Positions 27,251 to 36,015 are shown, numbered from the stretch's first letter. The stretch: 64,000 bases of DNA from Paenibacillus sp. FSL K6-1330 (GCF_037976825.1 NZ_CP150269.1:6568501-6632500), one strand, 5' to 3'. Program-made: numbers and translations. Notes: generated by a model not told the origin, from the letters alone.

Positions 27251-27643
27251 TTAATCTGAAATTGGGGCGAGCAGCGGGTAGGTTCCTTCCTCATCGTGAA
27301 CTTCAGCACCGGTAAGCGGCGGATTGAATACGCAGACCATCCGCATCTGCGAACGGGCTCTCAAATAATGCTTCTCATGACCGTCCAGCGCGTACATCAT
27401 CCCTGGGGATATCGGGTAGGTTTCACCCCCGATAACCTCGATCTCCCCCTCCCCTTCGATGCAATACACGGCTTCGACGTGGTTTTTGTACCAGATCAGC
27501 GTCTCCGTTCCGGCCTTGATGAGGGTATCATTGAGAGAGAAACCCATGCCGTCCTTGGTGAGCAGCAGCCTTCTCGAATTCCATGTCTTGGTATCGATAT
27601 CGTCCTTGGTATCCACGATCTCTTCCAAATGTTTAACAATCAT
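27251..27643 (-). CDS. ectC: Ectoine synthase
   Basis: A 130-residue cupin that cyclises N-gamma-acetyl-diaminobutyrate to ectoine. The N-terminus MIVKHLEEIVDTKDDIDTKTW and the core WYKNHVEAVYCIEGEGEIE..PGMMYALDGHEKHYLRA, with the metal-binding Glu, Tyr and His, match the family. Its start overlaps the ectB stop by four bases (ATGA type). Confidence 0.96.
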   Translation of the reverse strand: MIVKHLEEIVDTKDDIDTKTWNSRRLLLTKDGMGFSLNDTLIKAGTETLIWYKNHVEAVYCIEGEGEIEVIGGETYPISPGMMYALDGHEKHYLRARSQMRMVCVFNPPLTGAEVHDEEGTYPLLAPISD

Positions 27644-28932
27644 GACAACCTCTCCTCTGCAGCTAATTGTTTCATACTGTTCTCAAATATCCCCAATCCC
27701 TGTGTCAATGTGTTCATTTCAATCGTCAGCGGCGGCATCAGCTTTGCCACTTCGCTGTGCGGACCCGACGTTTCCATAATCAATCCTTGCTCGAAAGCGA
27801 TCTCGGACAGTCTGCTTGCAAGTTCCGGCTTATCAAAAGCAACCCCCTGAATCATGCCTCTGCCGCGAATATCGCCGACGAGCTTAGGGTAATCCTTCAC
27901 AACGCCTTCCAATGATTGGCGAATCCGATTCTCCCTAATGCCGATATCGAGCTGAAAATCTTTCGTTTTCCAATAATTCAGCGCTTCGGCCGCGGCCACG
28001 AATCCGAGATTATTGCCCCGGAAGGTACCGTTGTGCTCCCCCGGCTCCCATATATCGATCTCCGGCTTGATCAGCGTAATCGCCATCGGCAAGCCAAAGC
28101 CGCCAATCGATTTCGAGAGACATACGATATCCGGCTCAATGTCGGCATCATCAAAACTAAAGAACGGCCCGGTTCTGCCGCAGCCCATCTGGATATCATC
28201 CAAAATAAGCAGCATCCCCTTATCCTTACAGATGCGTGTCAGCTTTTGCAGCCATTCCCGGCTGGCGGCGTTTAATCCGCCTTCCCCCTGCACCGCCTCG
28301 ACGATCACCGCAGCCGGAAGCGGAATGCCGCTTCCCGGATCATCCAGAAGCTTCTCCATATATGCCATCGTATCCACGTCATCGCCAAAGTAACCGTCAT
28401 AAGGCATAAATACCGAATGGCTCAGATCCACGCCTGCGCCTTGGCGTTTGAAGGAATTGCCGGTAACCGCCAGCGATCCCAGCGACATGCCATGAAAGGC
28501 ATTCGTGAAGCATAGAACGGTGCTGCGCCCCGTCACTTTGCGGGCGATTTTGAGCGCTGCCTCTACGGCATTCGTTCCGGTCGGACCGGGAAACATCACT
28601 TTGTGATCCCACCCGCGCGGCTTCAGGATGACTTCCTGAAATCGGGTCAGAAACGTTTCCTTTGCATCCGTAGCCATATCCAGACTATGCGTGACGCCGT
28701 CCCTCAGAATGTAGTCGACCAGTTTCTCGCGAATCTTCTCATTGTTATGTCCGTAATTTAAAGCACCGGCTCCCGCAAAAAAATCAATGTATTCATTGCC
28801 CTGCGTATCCCACAGCTTCGCATTCCGTGCCTTGTCGAAAACGGTCTGAAAGCTCCGGCAATAACTTCTTACTTCCGATTCCAGCTTGTTAAACACAGTA
28901 AGCTTCGGTTTCTCCATGACTTGGTTGTCCAT
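27640..28932 (-). CDS. ectB: Diaminobutyrate-2-oxoglutarate transaminase
   Basis: A PLP-dependent class III aminotransferase making L-2,4-diaminobutyrate from aspartate semialdehyde. About 430 residues. Visible are FFAGAGALNYGHNN, GPTGTNAVEAALKIARK for PLP phosphate binding, LILDDIQMGCGRTG with the cofactor Asp, and the Schiff-base Lys in CLSKSIGGFGLPMAI. The ATG at 28932 has GGAGGG with four-to-five-base spacing; the frame extends upstream into ectA without a site. Confidence 0.96.
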   Translation of the reverse strand: MDNQVMEKPKLTVFNKLESEVRSYCRSFQTVFDKARNAKLWDTQGNEYIDFFAGAGALNYGHNNEKIREKLVDYILRDGVTHSLDMATDAKETFLTRFQEVILKPRGWDHKVMFPGPTGTNAVEAALKIARKVTGRSTVLCFTNAFHGMSLGSLAVTGNSFKRQGAGVDLSHSVFMPYDGYFGDDVDTMAYMEKLLDDPGSGIPLPAAVIVEAVQGEGGLNAASREWLQKLTRICKDKGMLLILDDIQMGCGRTGPFFSFDDADIEPDIVCLSKSIGGFGLPMAITLIKPEIDIWEPGEHNGTFRGNNLGFVAAAEALNYWKTKDFQLDIGIRENRIRQSLEGVVKDYPKLVGDIRGRGMIQGVAFDKPELASRLSEIAFEQGLIMETSGPHSEVAKLMPPLTIEMNTLTQGLGIFENSMKQLAAEERLS

Positions 28933-28948
28933 AGTTCCCTCCATTTGT

Positions 28949-29461
28949 TTAAATGTCATTGAAAAAGGGGCCAATCACGAATAACGGCTCATCTTCATGA
29001 GATGTCCCATCAGGGAACATCTCTGCTCCATAACCTACGGTTACGGTGCTGGGAATGGATTTCTCCTCGGCATAACCGAGAAACAAACGACGGGACGCCA
29101 TGTTGCTCGGCGATACCGTAGCTTCAATATAACGGACACCATGGCATGCCTTCTGATTCATGAGACCTGTCAGCATCGCCTTGGCAATGCCTTGCCTCCG
29201 ATGCGAATTAGCAACGGCCACTTGCCATACGAACAGCGTCTCCGGATTACGAGGAGAACGGAAGGCGGAAATAAAACCGATGATATCTCCTTCATGCTCG
29301 GCGATCATGCAGGTATCATGGAAGTAATCTCCAAGCAGCATGTAACAATAAGGGGAGTTCAGATCAAGCGATCCGGTGTCGCGTATGAGCTCCCACACCC
29401 GGGTGCCATCCCGTGCTTCCGGTCTTCGGTAAACAATTTCGGTTTCGGTATCCACAGCCAT
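28949..29461 (-). CDS. ectA: L-2,4-diaminobutyrate acetyltransferase
   Basis: A GNAT enzyme acetylating the gamma-amino group of diaminobutyrate. The 170-residue protein has YRRPEARDGTRVWELI, LNSPYCYMLLGDYF, the acetyl-CoA loop VANSHRRQGIAKAML, and YIEATVSPSNMASRRLF. The start at 29461 follows GAGGTGAT, a strong anti-SD match, with proper spacing; the upstream GTG falls inside that site. It follows ehuA by 24 bases. Confidence 0.95.
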   Translation of the reverse strand: MAVDTETEIVYRRPEARDGTRVWELIRDTGSLDLNSPYCYMLLGDYFHDTCMIAEHEGDIIGFISAFRSPRNPETLFVWQVAVANSHRRQGIAKAMLTGLMNQKACHGVRYIEATVSPSNMASRRLFLGYAEEKSIPSTVTVGYGAEMFPDGTSHEDEPLFVIGPFFNDI

Positions 29462-29485
29462 TCTATACATCACCTCTTTCCAGAA

Positions 29486-30361
29486 CTAATTTCCGTTGGA
29501 ACGGAATCGCTGCAGGAAGCTCTGCAGTCGCTCGCTCTGGGGATTATCGAATATCTCCTCCGGCGTGCCCTGCTCAACGATCCTTCCATCGGCTCCGAAT
29601 ATGACCCGATCCGCGATTTCCTTCGCAAAATCCATCTCATGCGTAATCAGCATCATGGCCATTTCGCCTTCATCCGCGATTTCCCGAATGACCTCCAGCA
29701 CCTCGCCGACCAGCTCCGGATCAAGAGCCGAGGTGACCTCGTCAAACACCATTACCTTCGGCCGCATGACCAGCGCTCTGGCGATGGCAACCCGCTGCTT
29801 CTGCCCCCCGGACAGATTGGACGGATACATCTTCAGCTTGTCGGCCAAACCGACCTTGCTTAGCATGGAGACGGCCCGCTCCTCCGCCTCTTCCTTGGAT
29901 AAACCCAGCACCTTACGCGGGGCCTCCGTCACATTGCGAAGTACATTCATGTGCGGGAACAGATTAAAATGCTGGAAGATCATGCCGACGTTGCATCGCA
30001 TCCGGTGCAAATGCTTTTCGCTGGCCCGAACCAGCTTCCCTTTCTCTTCCATATGCCAGAGCAGCTCGCCATCAACCTCGATGGTTCCTTCGGTGGGTTC
30101 TTCCAGCGTCATCAGCATCCGGCCCATTGTCGTTTTGCCCGATCCGCTTGGACCGATCACAGCCACCTTTTCTCCAGGCTGCATCTCCAGATCGATGCCT
30201 TTAAGCACCTGGAGATCACCAAACGACTTGGTCACGCCCGTATATTTCACAATCGGCTTGGTACCCGTAGCGGGATTGTTCCCCTGCTGCGGTACCTTCG
30301 AAGCTTCCGCTTGCTCATCGATCACAACGGCATTCAATAGACTCCCTCCTTTATTTTCCAC
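29486..30361 (-). CDS. ehuA: Ectoine/hydroxyectoine ABC transporter ATP-binding protein
   Basis: A 291-residue polar-amino-acid-type ABC ATPase with an unusual N-terminal extension of about 37 residues. Walker A GPSGSGKTT, Q-loop FQHFNLFPHMNV, signature LSGGQKQR, Walker B VMVFDEVTSALD and switch ITHEMDFA are intact. It energises the EhuC/EhuD permease. Its start overlaps ehuD by 11 bases. The ectoine-specific name rests on the neighbouring ectABCD genes and the EhuB-like binding protein. Confidence 0.9.
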   Translation of the reverse strand: MENKGGSLLNAVVIDEQAEASKVPQQGNNPATGTKPIVKYTGVTKSFGDLQVLKGIDLEMQPGEKVAVIGPSGSGKTTMGRMLMTLEEPTEGTIEVDGELLWHMEEKGKLVRASEKHLHRMRCNVGMIFQHFNLFPHMNVLRNVTEAPRKVLGLSKEEAEERAVSMLSKVGLADKLKMYPSNLSGGQKQRVAIARALVMRPKVMVFDEVTSALDPELVGEVLEVIREIADEGEMAMMLITHEMDFAKEIADRVIFGADGRIVEQGTPEEIFDNPQSERLQSFLQRFRSNGN

Positions 30362-31013
30362 GCTGCAGATTCAAACGTTTTTCCAGCCTTTGCACAAGCA
30401 AAGATGCGATATAACTGATGATCAGGAACAGAATCCCGACCAGCGTATACGGCTCAAATGCACGGAACGACTGCGACACGATATTTTTGGCCGTCAGCAT
30501 CATCTCCACCAGCGTGATGGCGCATAGAATCGGCGTTTCTTTAAACATGACAATTAAATAATTGCCCAGTACCGGAATGATTGGCGGCACCGCTTGCGGC
30601 AGGATAATACTTCGCCAGGTTTTAGCTTTCGTGTAATTCAGTGCTGTGGCAGCCTCCCATTGCCCCTTCGGCACTCCCTCGATTCCGGAACGGTACACCT
30701 CGGACAGATAGGTGCTGTAATGCAGCCCGAGACCGATGACCCCGGCATAGAAGGCCGGAATGGAAATTCCCGTTAGGAGCGGCAGACTGTAATACAGGAA
30801 GAAGACCTGAACCAGCAGCGGTGTATTGCGAATAAATTCAATGATTCCTTTGGTTATAAGCGACAACAGCTTAAATCGGCTCCGCGTCGCAAAGGCAAGC
30901 AGCAATCCGATGATTAATGCCACCACGAAAGCGCAGATCGTCACCCATACCGTCATCTTTAACGCACTCAAGAGCTGCGGCAGGATATCCCACACATAGT
31001 TCCAGTCCCACAT
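30351..31013 (-). CDS. ehuD: Ectoine/hydroxyectoine ABC transporter permease
   Basis: A 220-residue permease of the HisM/GlnP type with about five membrane helices and an EAA loop PKGQWEAATALNYTKAKTWRSIILP near residue 143. The ATG at 31013 is preferred because GGGGAGG lies eight bases upstream; longer forms run into ehuC. It probably pairs with EhuC. Confidence 0.9.
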   Translation of the reverse strand: MWDWNYVWDILPQLLSALKMTVWVTICAFVVALIIGLLLAFATRSRFKLLSLITKGIIEFIRNTPLLVQVFFLYYSLPLLTGISIPAFYAGVIGLGLHYSTYLSEVYRSGIEGVPKGQWEAATALNYTKAKTWRSIILPQAVPPIIPVLGNYLIVMFKETPILCAITLVEMMLTAKNIVSQSFRAFEPYTLVGILFLIISYIASLLVQRLEKRLNLQRGK

Positions 31014-31015
31014 GT

Positions 31016-31669
31016 CTATAACCTCCCCGCTGTCCATTTACGCTCCAGCAGTCGAACTGCCAGCGATACGAGCGTAGCAATGACAAAATACATGAGGAGC
31101 AGCAGTACCAGAATCTCGGTCGTCCAGGAGATGTAATTGTTGCGGAGCACCATCGCCTGATACGTCAAATCCGCCATGGTGATGAAATAAACCAATGAGG
31201 TGGATTTGATGAGTTCCACAAGCTGATTCCCGAAAGGGGGAAGCATTCGCAAGGAAGCTTGAGGCAATATCACATTCAACAGCCTTTGCCAAGGCTTCAG
31301 ATTAAGCGCTAAAGCGGCCTCCCACTGTCCTTTCGGAACGGCCAGCACAGCGCTTCGGACGATCTCCGAGCCGTATGCGCCGAAGTTTAGCCCGATCGCA
31401 AGGATGGCCGCCAACATTTTCGGCAGCTCGATGCCGATGAACGGAAGAGCGAAATACAACCAAAACAGCTGCACCAGCAAGGAGGTTCCCCGAAAGACTT
31501 CCACGTACACGGCTGTCAATGTGCGAATGATCCACAGCTTCGACAGTCGGCATAACCCGGCTGCAAAGGACATCACGACCGCAAGGATGGCTGAAAAGAA
31601 AGCTACCACAATCGTGATCTCCGCCCCTTTTAGCAGCGTAGGGAGAAAATCAATCCACGAATTCGGCAT
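31016..31669 (-). CDS. ehuC: Ectoine/hydroxyectoine ABC transporter permease
   Basis: A 217-residue permease, paralogous to the next gene, with about five helices, the membrane segment TLLKGAEITIVVAFFSAIL and the EAA loop PKGQWEAALALNLKPWQRLLNVILP near residue 117. Its start follows the ehuB stop by one base, so translation is coupled. Confidence 0.9.
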   Translation of the reverse strand: MPNSWIDFLPTLLKGAEITIVVAFFSAILAVVMSFAAGLCRLSKLWIIRTLTAVYVEVFRGTSLLVQLFWLYFALPFIGIELPKMLAAILAIGLNFGAYGSEIVRSAVLAVPKGQWEAALALNLKPWQRLLNVILPQASLRMLPPFGNQLVELIKSTSLVYFITMADLTYQAMVLRNNYISWTTEILVLLLLMYFVIATLVSLAVRLLERKWTAGRL

Positions 31670-31670
31670 A

Positions 31671-32558
31671 CTATTCCCCGCAAAGCGCAGCAGCCGTCAT
31701 TTCACCCGGAAGCTCTTCTTCTGTGAATCCGAACTTCTGCAGAATTTCCAGCAGCTCGCCCGATTCCTTCATTTTTTGCAGCTCCGCATTATAAGCCTCC
31801 TGGAACTCGGTATCCGCTTGGCGGAACGCCGTAGCTCCATAACCCCGAACGCTTTCTCCATCGATGACCGGCTGCTCGAAATCAGTTACACGTTCGATGT
31901 TGTCATCACTAGCCGAATCCAGCATCGCCTGCAGAGAGGGTCCCGTCATGGTAATCGCCTGTACCCGGTCTGCCTGAAGGGCGCTAATAGCCGAGGCCTG
32001 GTCGGGGACCTGTATGATCCGGTCTGAAGGAATACCGGACTTCTCCATATAGCCGATTTCAACCGCGCCTGTCATGACGGCGACCTTAGCCTGGTCATGA
32101 TTAGCAATATCCTCATAACTTCCGAGTTCCATCGGATTCCCTTGCTTCACCGCAATGGCTTCCCCGATGCTGTACTCCGGATTGGCAAACAATACGGCGG
32201 AGCAGCGGTCCGGATTAATGAACATGCCTGCGGTGATTAGATCAAACCGCTCGGCCTGCAGTCCGGCAACCAGTGAACCGAATTCCGTCAGCTCTCCCCT
32301 CATTTCCTTGATGCCAAGCCGCTCCAGAATAACCCGAGCAATCTCAACGGCTTCTCCCGTCAGCTCCCCGTTGGCCTCTTTATAGGCATAAGGCTTCTCA
32401 TTCGCAAAACCTACGGTGATATACCCTTGCTCCATGGCGCGATCCAGTGTACTCCCTTTGTCACCGCAAGCCGCAAGCAATACCACCATAGTCACTGATA
32501 ACATCAGCACAAGCACTCTCTTCAAAACCTTCCACAACCTTTCGTTATGACTTTGCAA
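31671..32558 (-). CDS. ehuB: Ectoine/hydroxyectoine-binding lipoprotein
   Basis: A class II binding protein of the polar amino acid family. The signal peptide ends in a lipobox (VVLLAACG, Cys near residue 31 of this form), followed by YITVGFANEKPYAYKEANGELTGEAVEIARVIL, the typical first-lobe motif, and SVRGYGATAFRQADTEFQEAYN near the C-terminus. The start is uncertain: only TTG or GTG codons are available between 32558 and 32510, and none has a well-spaced site. A weak or regulated translation start is possible. It is the first gene after the riboswitch terminator. Confidence 0.88.
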   Translation of the reverse strand: MQSHNERLWKVLKRVLVLMLSVTMVVLLAACGDKGSTLDRAMEQGYITVGFANEKPYAYKEANGELTGEAVEIARVILERLGIKEMRGELTEFGSLVAGLQAERFDLITAGMFINPDRCSAVLFANPEYSIGEAIAVKQGNPMELGSYEDIANHDQAKVAVMTGAVEIGYMEKSGIPSDRIIQVPDQASAISALQADRVQAITMTGPSLQAMLDSASDDNIERVTDFEQPVIDGESVRGYGATAFRQADTEFQEAYNAELQKMKESGELLEILQKFGFTEEELPGEMTAAALCGE

Positions 32559-32590
32559 TCCTTACAAAATGGCATGTTGAAATTACCCTT

Positions 32591-32608
32591 GTTAACGCAT
32601 ATGTTAAC
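32591..32608. promoter_or_regulatory. Palindrome before ehuB
   Basis: GTTAAC arms repeated as an inverted repeat around GCATAT, 33-50 bases upstream of the earliest ehuB start. It could be an operator for a dedicated regulator or part of a second, weaker promoter. No regulator gene lies in this operon. Confidence 0.4.
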
Positions 32609-32814
32609 TTGGATATAAGGACATTCAGACACCTTGCACGGGTCGGGGCTTCAGGGAAGATGATTCATCCATCTCCTTGCACGCTTAAACCCAATGCCAT
32701 CCGACTGATTCAATTGGTTAAACATTTGCAGGCCTTGCCCCTCCTCTTTAGCAGAATACAAAAAGACCACCAAACAGGGGATTTAGACATAGCTCCGCCA
32801 GCAGGGGGTCAAAA

Positions 32815-32851
32815 AATAGAGAAAAGGCCCCTAAGAGAATCAAGGGCCTTT
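32815..32851 (-). terminator. Riboswitch expression-platform terminator
   Basis: AAAGGCCC/GGGCCTTT (32823-32830, 32844-32851) with a 13-base loop. Minus-strand RNA continues UUUUCUCUAUUUUUU. It lies directly after the aptamer and 255 bases before ehuB, so ligand binding can decide read-through. Confidence 0.85.
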
Positions 32852-32884
32852 GTTATGAACATCCATTATGTATGCAAGACCCAT

Positions 32885-33014
32885 CCACTGCTGACGAGGT
32901 TAGCTGACGGACTCGGGTAAGATGGTACCCTACACTCATGATTCCAAGTGACTCGCCCCTGGTGAAACTGGTTCCCCCGCTTTCCGGAAAATGTATGCCG
33001 GAAACTAAGCGTGT
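32885..33014 (-). ncRNA. c-di-AMP riboswitch aptamer (ydaO-yuaA class)
   Basis: The minus strand contains the conserved blocks of the ydaO class in order: CGCTTAG near the 5' end, AGCGGGGGAACC, AGGGGCGAGTC (usual form GGGGUGAAUC, here with two changes), GTAGGGTA..TTACCCGAGTCC, and GTCAGCTAACCTCGTCAGC at the 3' end. Spacing is normal. It starts a few bases after a strong promoter and is followed at once by an intrinsic terminator, the standard c-di-AMP OFF-switch design. The first downstream genes are ehuBCDA-ectABCD. Class identity is recognised from memory of the consensus, not from a covariance search. Confidence 0.88.
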
Positions 33015-33018
33015 GTCC

Positions 33019-33047
33019 ATGATAAAGGGAAGTTTAGGAAAAGTCAA
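33019..33047 (-). promoter_or_regulatory. Sigma-A promoter of the riboswitch/ehu-ect transcript
   Basis: Minus strand -35 TTGACT (33042-33047), 17-base spacer, -10 TATCAT (33019-33024). Transcription would begin near 33012, at the 5' edge of the aptamer. The remaining 33060-33412 holds nothing I recognise apart from a GCTGG/CCAGC hairpin near 33355-33366. Confidence 0.75.
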
Positions 33048-33412
33048 ACCCCTTAAACCGCTTTTTCTGGAAATTCACACGCAGAAATGCCATTCTTCCG
33101 GGGTGTATGACAAGCTAGAAAAATGCCTCATTCAAGCTTGTCCACCTACAACATAGGAATTTTATCCCAGACCAATTTTTCGCTATATAGCAGGCGTTTG
33201 CCATGCCTCCCTTACTCGTTCATGTGATGGATAGTTTATGCCATGAATTAGACCAAAACAGTGGAAAGCTTCTACAACTCCATCTGAACCAAAAAAAATT
33301 TTTGATTATCCATTAAAAACCCATTATGACTCATTTACTTCTAGTTACGGGAGCGCTGGTGCCAGCATCATATATTAACCGCCGATAAGTGTCGGGATTT
33401 TTGGTCCATGGA

Positions 33413-34156
33413 TTATACGGCTGTATATCCGCCATCCACCAGTAAGCTTGTGCCTGTAATGAAGGACGCATCTTCACTGGCAAGGAACAACACGGCTTTG
33501 GCTACTTCTTCCGGCTGTCCCAAGCGGCCCATCGGATGAAGGCCGACCAGGTGCTCGGTGATCGCTTCCGTTCTTCCCTTAATAAGCGGAGTATCGATGT
33601 ATCCCGGGCATACGGCATTGACCCGGATCCCTTTTGGAGCATAATCCGCGCCCATCGACTGGGTTAACAGCTTAACGCCTCCCTTAGCGGAAGCATAAGC
33701 GGTAACACCCGCTTTTCCGACATGGCTATGGATCGAGCCGCAGTTTACGATCGCCCCTCCGGTTCCTTGGGATAACATCTGTTGGATTACATATTTATCA
33801 CACAGGAACACCCCTGTAAGATTAATATCAATCGTCTTTTGCCAGTTGTCCATCGACAACTGATCAGCAGGGGCATCATGAGCAATGCCTGCATTGGCGA
33901 ACAATACATCGACACGGCCAAAATGCTCAACCGTCTGCTTCACCATATTTGCAACTTCCTGTTCTTGGGTCACATCCGTCTTAACGAACAGCGTTTCAAA
34001 GCCTGCGCCTCTTAATTCATCCGAAACAGCCTGTCCCCGGTCCGAATAATCTGCAATAACAACCTTGGCTCCCTCTTCTACAAAAAGCCTTACTGCTGCT
34101 TCGCCGATCCCGCTGGCGCCTCCCGTCACAATGACAACCTTGGATTCAAATTTCAT
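33413..34156 (-). CDS. SDR-family oxidoreductase, glucose-dehydrogenase-like
   Basis: A 247-residue classical SDR: TGGASGIG cofactor loop, an acidic residue after beta-2 (VIADYS) favouring NAD, NAGIA, and the Ser/Tyr/Lys set in NCGSIHSHVGKAGVTAYASAKGG, with PGYIDTPL and a FITGTSLLVDGGYT C-terminus. Substrate unknown. The ATG at 34156 has AGGAG about ten bases upstream; the longer frame has none. It is monocistronic; about 360 bases separate it from the riboswitch promoter. Confidence 0.85.
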   Translation of the reverse strand: MKFESKVVIVTGGASGIGEAAVRLFVEEGAKVVIADYSDRGQAVSDELRGAGFETLFVKTDVTQEQEVANMVKQTVEHFGRVDVLFANAGIAHDAPADQLSMDNWQKTIDINLTGVFLCDKYVIQQMLSQGTGGAIVNCGSIHSHVGKAGVTAYASAKGGVKLLTQSMGADYAPKGIRVNAVCPGYIDTPLIKGRTEAITEHLVGLHPMGRLGQPEEVAKAVLFLASEDASFITGTSLLVDGGYTAV

Positions 34157-34343
34157 TTGTCGACCACTCCTATATTGTGAATTCATCATATCGATTCCAT
34201 ATTCATGTAGAGTTAACATATTCCAGGCATGATATTCCACAAGCCCCTGTTTCTTTCATGAACAACATCCTATCGAATAACGGCATATGGACGCTCACAA
34301 CTTAATATTCGCCGCATCCTAACCTTATCCAGCCTGTCCATTG

Positions 34344-34955
34344 TTATACAGGCCGCTCGATTGTAAACATCTCTCCCAGTGAAGCATAGATATTACCAGC
34401 CATACGGCTCACAGGCTTCAACTTGGCAGCGTCAATCCGGCCTTGCTCGTAAAGTTCCTCCGCAACATGGAAGCGGACTACGCGGGCAATCAGCAGATCG
34501 GCACCAGGCAGCTGATCCGCTGCATTCAAAGTGACGACCTGCTCCAGCACGCATTCCATGCGAATCTTGCTCTCCAGAACGCCGGGAACTTTAACGACCT
34601 CGCTAACGACCGGGGTTAAATGCGCTCTGTCAAGTTCACTCTCATGCGGGGGCAGGTTCGCCGCCGTTTCGTTCACGGCTTCAACATTGTCTTCGTCCAC
34701 GATGTGGATGACAAGCTCACCGCTTTGCATGGCATTTCTCGCTGTATCCTTAGCCGTACCGTTCTTCCGCTGAACGGAAACGGACAGCAGGGGCGGATTG
34801 CTGGACAGAATGGAGAAATAACTGAATGGTGCCGCATTCAGCACACCGTCCTCCGATAATGTCGTAACAAAAGCGATCGGTCGCGGAACAACGCTCCCGA
34901 TGAGCAGCTTGTAAGTGTCCCGTTCGCTTTGGGTATTCGGGTCAATGGATATCAC
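34344..34955 (-). CDS. Flavin reductase-like FMN-binding protein
   Basis: A protein of about 203 residues of the flavin-reductase-like/pyridoxamine-oxidase split-barrel group: KLLIGSVVPRPIAFVTTLSEDGVLNAAPFSYFS and a PPLLSVSVQRKNGTAKDTARN loop for FMN. It probably supplies or oxidises reduced flavin. The start is GTG at 34955, one base after the stop of the dioxygenase gene (TAAAGTG), with AGAGGGG eight bases upstream, so the pair is coupled. Confidence 0.85.
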   Translation of the reverse strand: MISIDPNTQSERDTYKLLIGSVVPRPIAFVTTLSEDGVLNAAPFSYFSILSSNPPLLSVSVQRKNGTAKDTARNAMQSGELVIHIVDEDNVEAVNETAANLPPHESELDRAHLTPVVSEVVKVPGVLESKIRMECVLEQVVTLNAADQLPGADLLIARVVRFHVAEELYEQGRIDAAKLKPVSRMAGNIYASLGEMFTIERPV

Positions 34956-34956
34956 T

Positions 34957-35904
34957 TTAGTTACCCCTCTCTTGTGTTTTGACTTGAATAGGCTCCAGAC
35001 CTTCCTCAATACGGGCTCGCTCCGGTTCAAACCAGGCAGGTAGTTTCAATTGTTCCCCCAGTGAGTCCAGATCTTCATCCACCGTAAATCCGGGTAGATC
35101 GGTTGCGATCTCAAACAAGATCCCCCCTCGTTCCCTGAAATATAACGATTTGAAATAGTTGCGGTTCTTAATATCCGTTGGCAAAAAGCCATGCTGTTTC
35201 ACCCACTCTTGCCATGTAACATGCTCAACATCATCTTGAGCCCGCCATGCGATATGATGGGTCGTTCCGGCCCCCCCGGCGCCCCACGGGATATCCCGCA
35301 TCGGTAAATCAATCACGTTGCCGAAGGGCCCTGCTGACTGAAACCGCGCATAGTTAACGTCCTCTCCCATGAAGGTCAGTCCCATTACCTGCTCCAGCGC
35401 TATCTTCGTTTCCTTCCACTTGCTGCTGAACAGGACCGCACCACCAAACCCCTTAATCGCTGTGTCCGGCGTTACATCGTCTACAGACCAACTGCTCTTC
35501 GGTCCGTCTTCCCGCTCGACCAGCTCCAGAGAAAGTCCATCGCGATCGGAGAACTGAAGATAGTGTTCGTTAAACCGAAAGGCTTTCATGACAGGAACGC
35601 CGAAGCTCCGTAAACGCTGTTCCCAATAAGGCAGGGCACCCGCAGGGACAACAAATGTTGTATACCCAACCTGCCCTCCTCCACGTCTCCCTCTTCGCGA
35701 AGCAGGAGACGGAAAGAAGGTGATAATAGTCCCCGGGTGTCCCTCTTCATCCCCGAAATACAAATGGTACACCTCAGGCGCATCGAAATTCACCGTCTTC
35801 TTCACCAATCTGAGCCCCAGCACACCCGTATAAAAATCAACATTCTTCTGCGGGTCCTGTGCATAAGCGGTAATATGATGAATGCCTGCTGTTTGTAATG
35901 CCAT
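34957..35904 (-). CDS. mhqA: Ring-cleaving dioxygenase, MhqA/MhqO type
   Basis: A 315-residue protein with two vicinal-oxygen-chelate modules. Metal ligands are visible in GIHHITAYAQDPQKNVDFY, SLELVERE, TTHHIAWRAQDDVEHV and GILFEIATD. Relatives in B. subtilis detoxify quinones and catechols under MhqR control. The ATG at 35904 fits GGAGG with eight-base spacing. Upstream there is a TTGACA promoter overlapped by an MhqR-like palindrome, supporting the assignment. Confidence 0.85.
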   Translation of the reverse strand: MALQTAGIHHITAYAQDPQKNVDFYTGVLGLRLVKKTVNFDAPEVYHLYFGDEEGHPGTIITFFPSPASRRGRRGGGQVGYTTFVVPAGALPYWEQRLRSFGVPVMKAFRFNEHYLQFSDRDGLSLELVEREDGPKSSWSVDDVTPDTAIKGFGGAVLFSSKWKETKIALEQVMGLTFMGEDVNYARFQSAGPFGNVIDLPMRDIPWGAGGAGTTHHIAWRAQDDVEHVTWQEWVKQHGFLPTDIKNRNYFKSLYFRERGGILFEIATDLPGFTVDEDLDSLGEQLKLPAWFEPERARIEEGLEPIQVKTQERGN

Positions 35905-35999
35905 ATTCATCGCCTCCTCATTGTTTCCGTGTCCAACCCGATGTTTCCATACATGATTTCTGGTTCATATAATTAAAATATACAATCTTTAAATTTAAT

Positions 36000-36015
36000 A
36001 TCTTTAATTTAAGAT
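36000..36015. promoter_or_regulatory. MhqR-like operator
   Basis: ATCTTTAATTTAAGAT keeps the ATCT-N2-AATT-N2-AGAT frame of the B. subtilis MhqR box (recalled as ATCTCGAATTCGAGAT). It lies across the -10 and start region of the mhqA-like promoter. Confidence 0.5.

Noticed and set aside
32609..32920. 103-codon plus-strand frame
   Set aside because: It is antisense to the riboswitch and its terminator; no binding site and no protein-like composition.
32853..33047. 64-codon minus-strand frame
   Set aside because: It coincides with the riboswitch promoter and aptamer, which explain the conservation-like blocks better.
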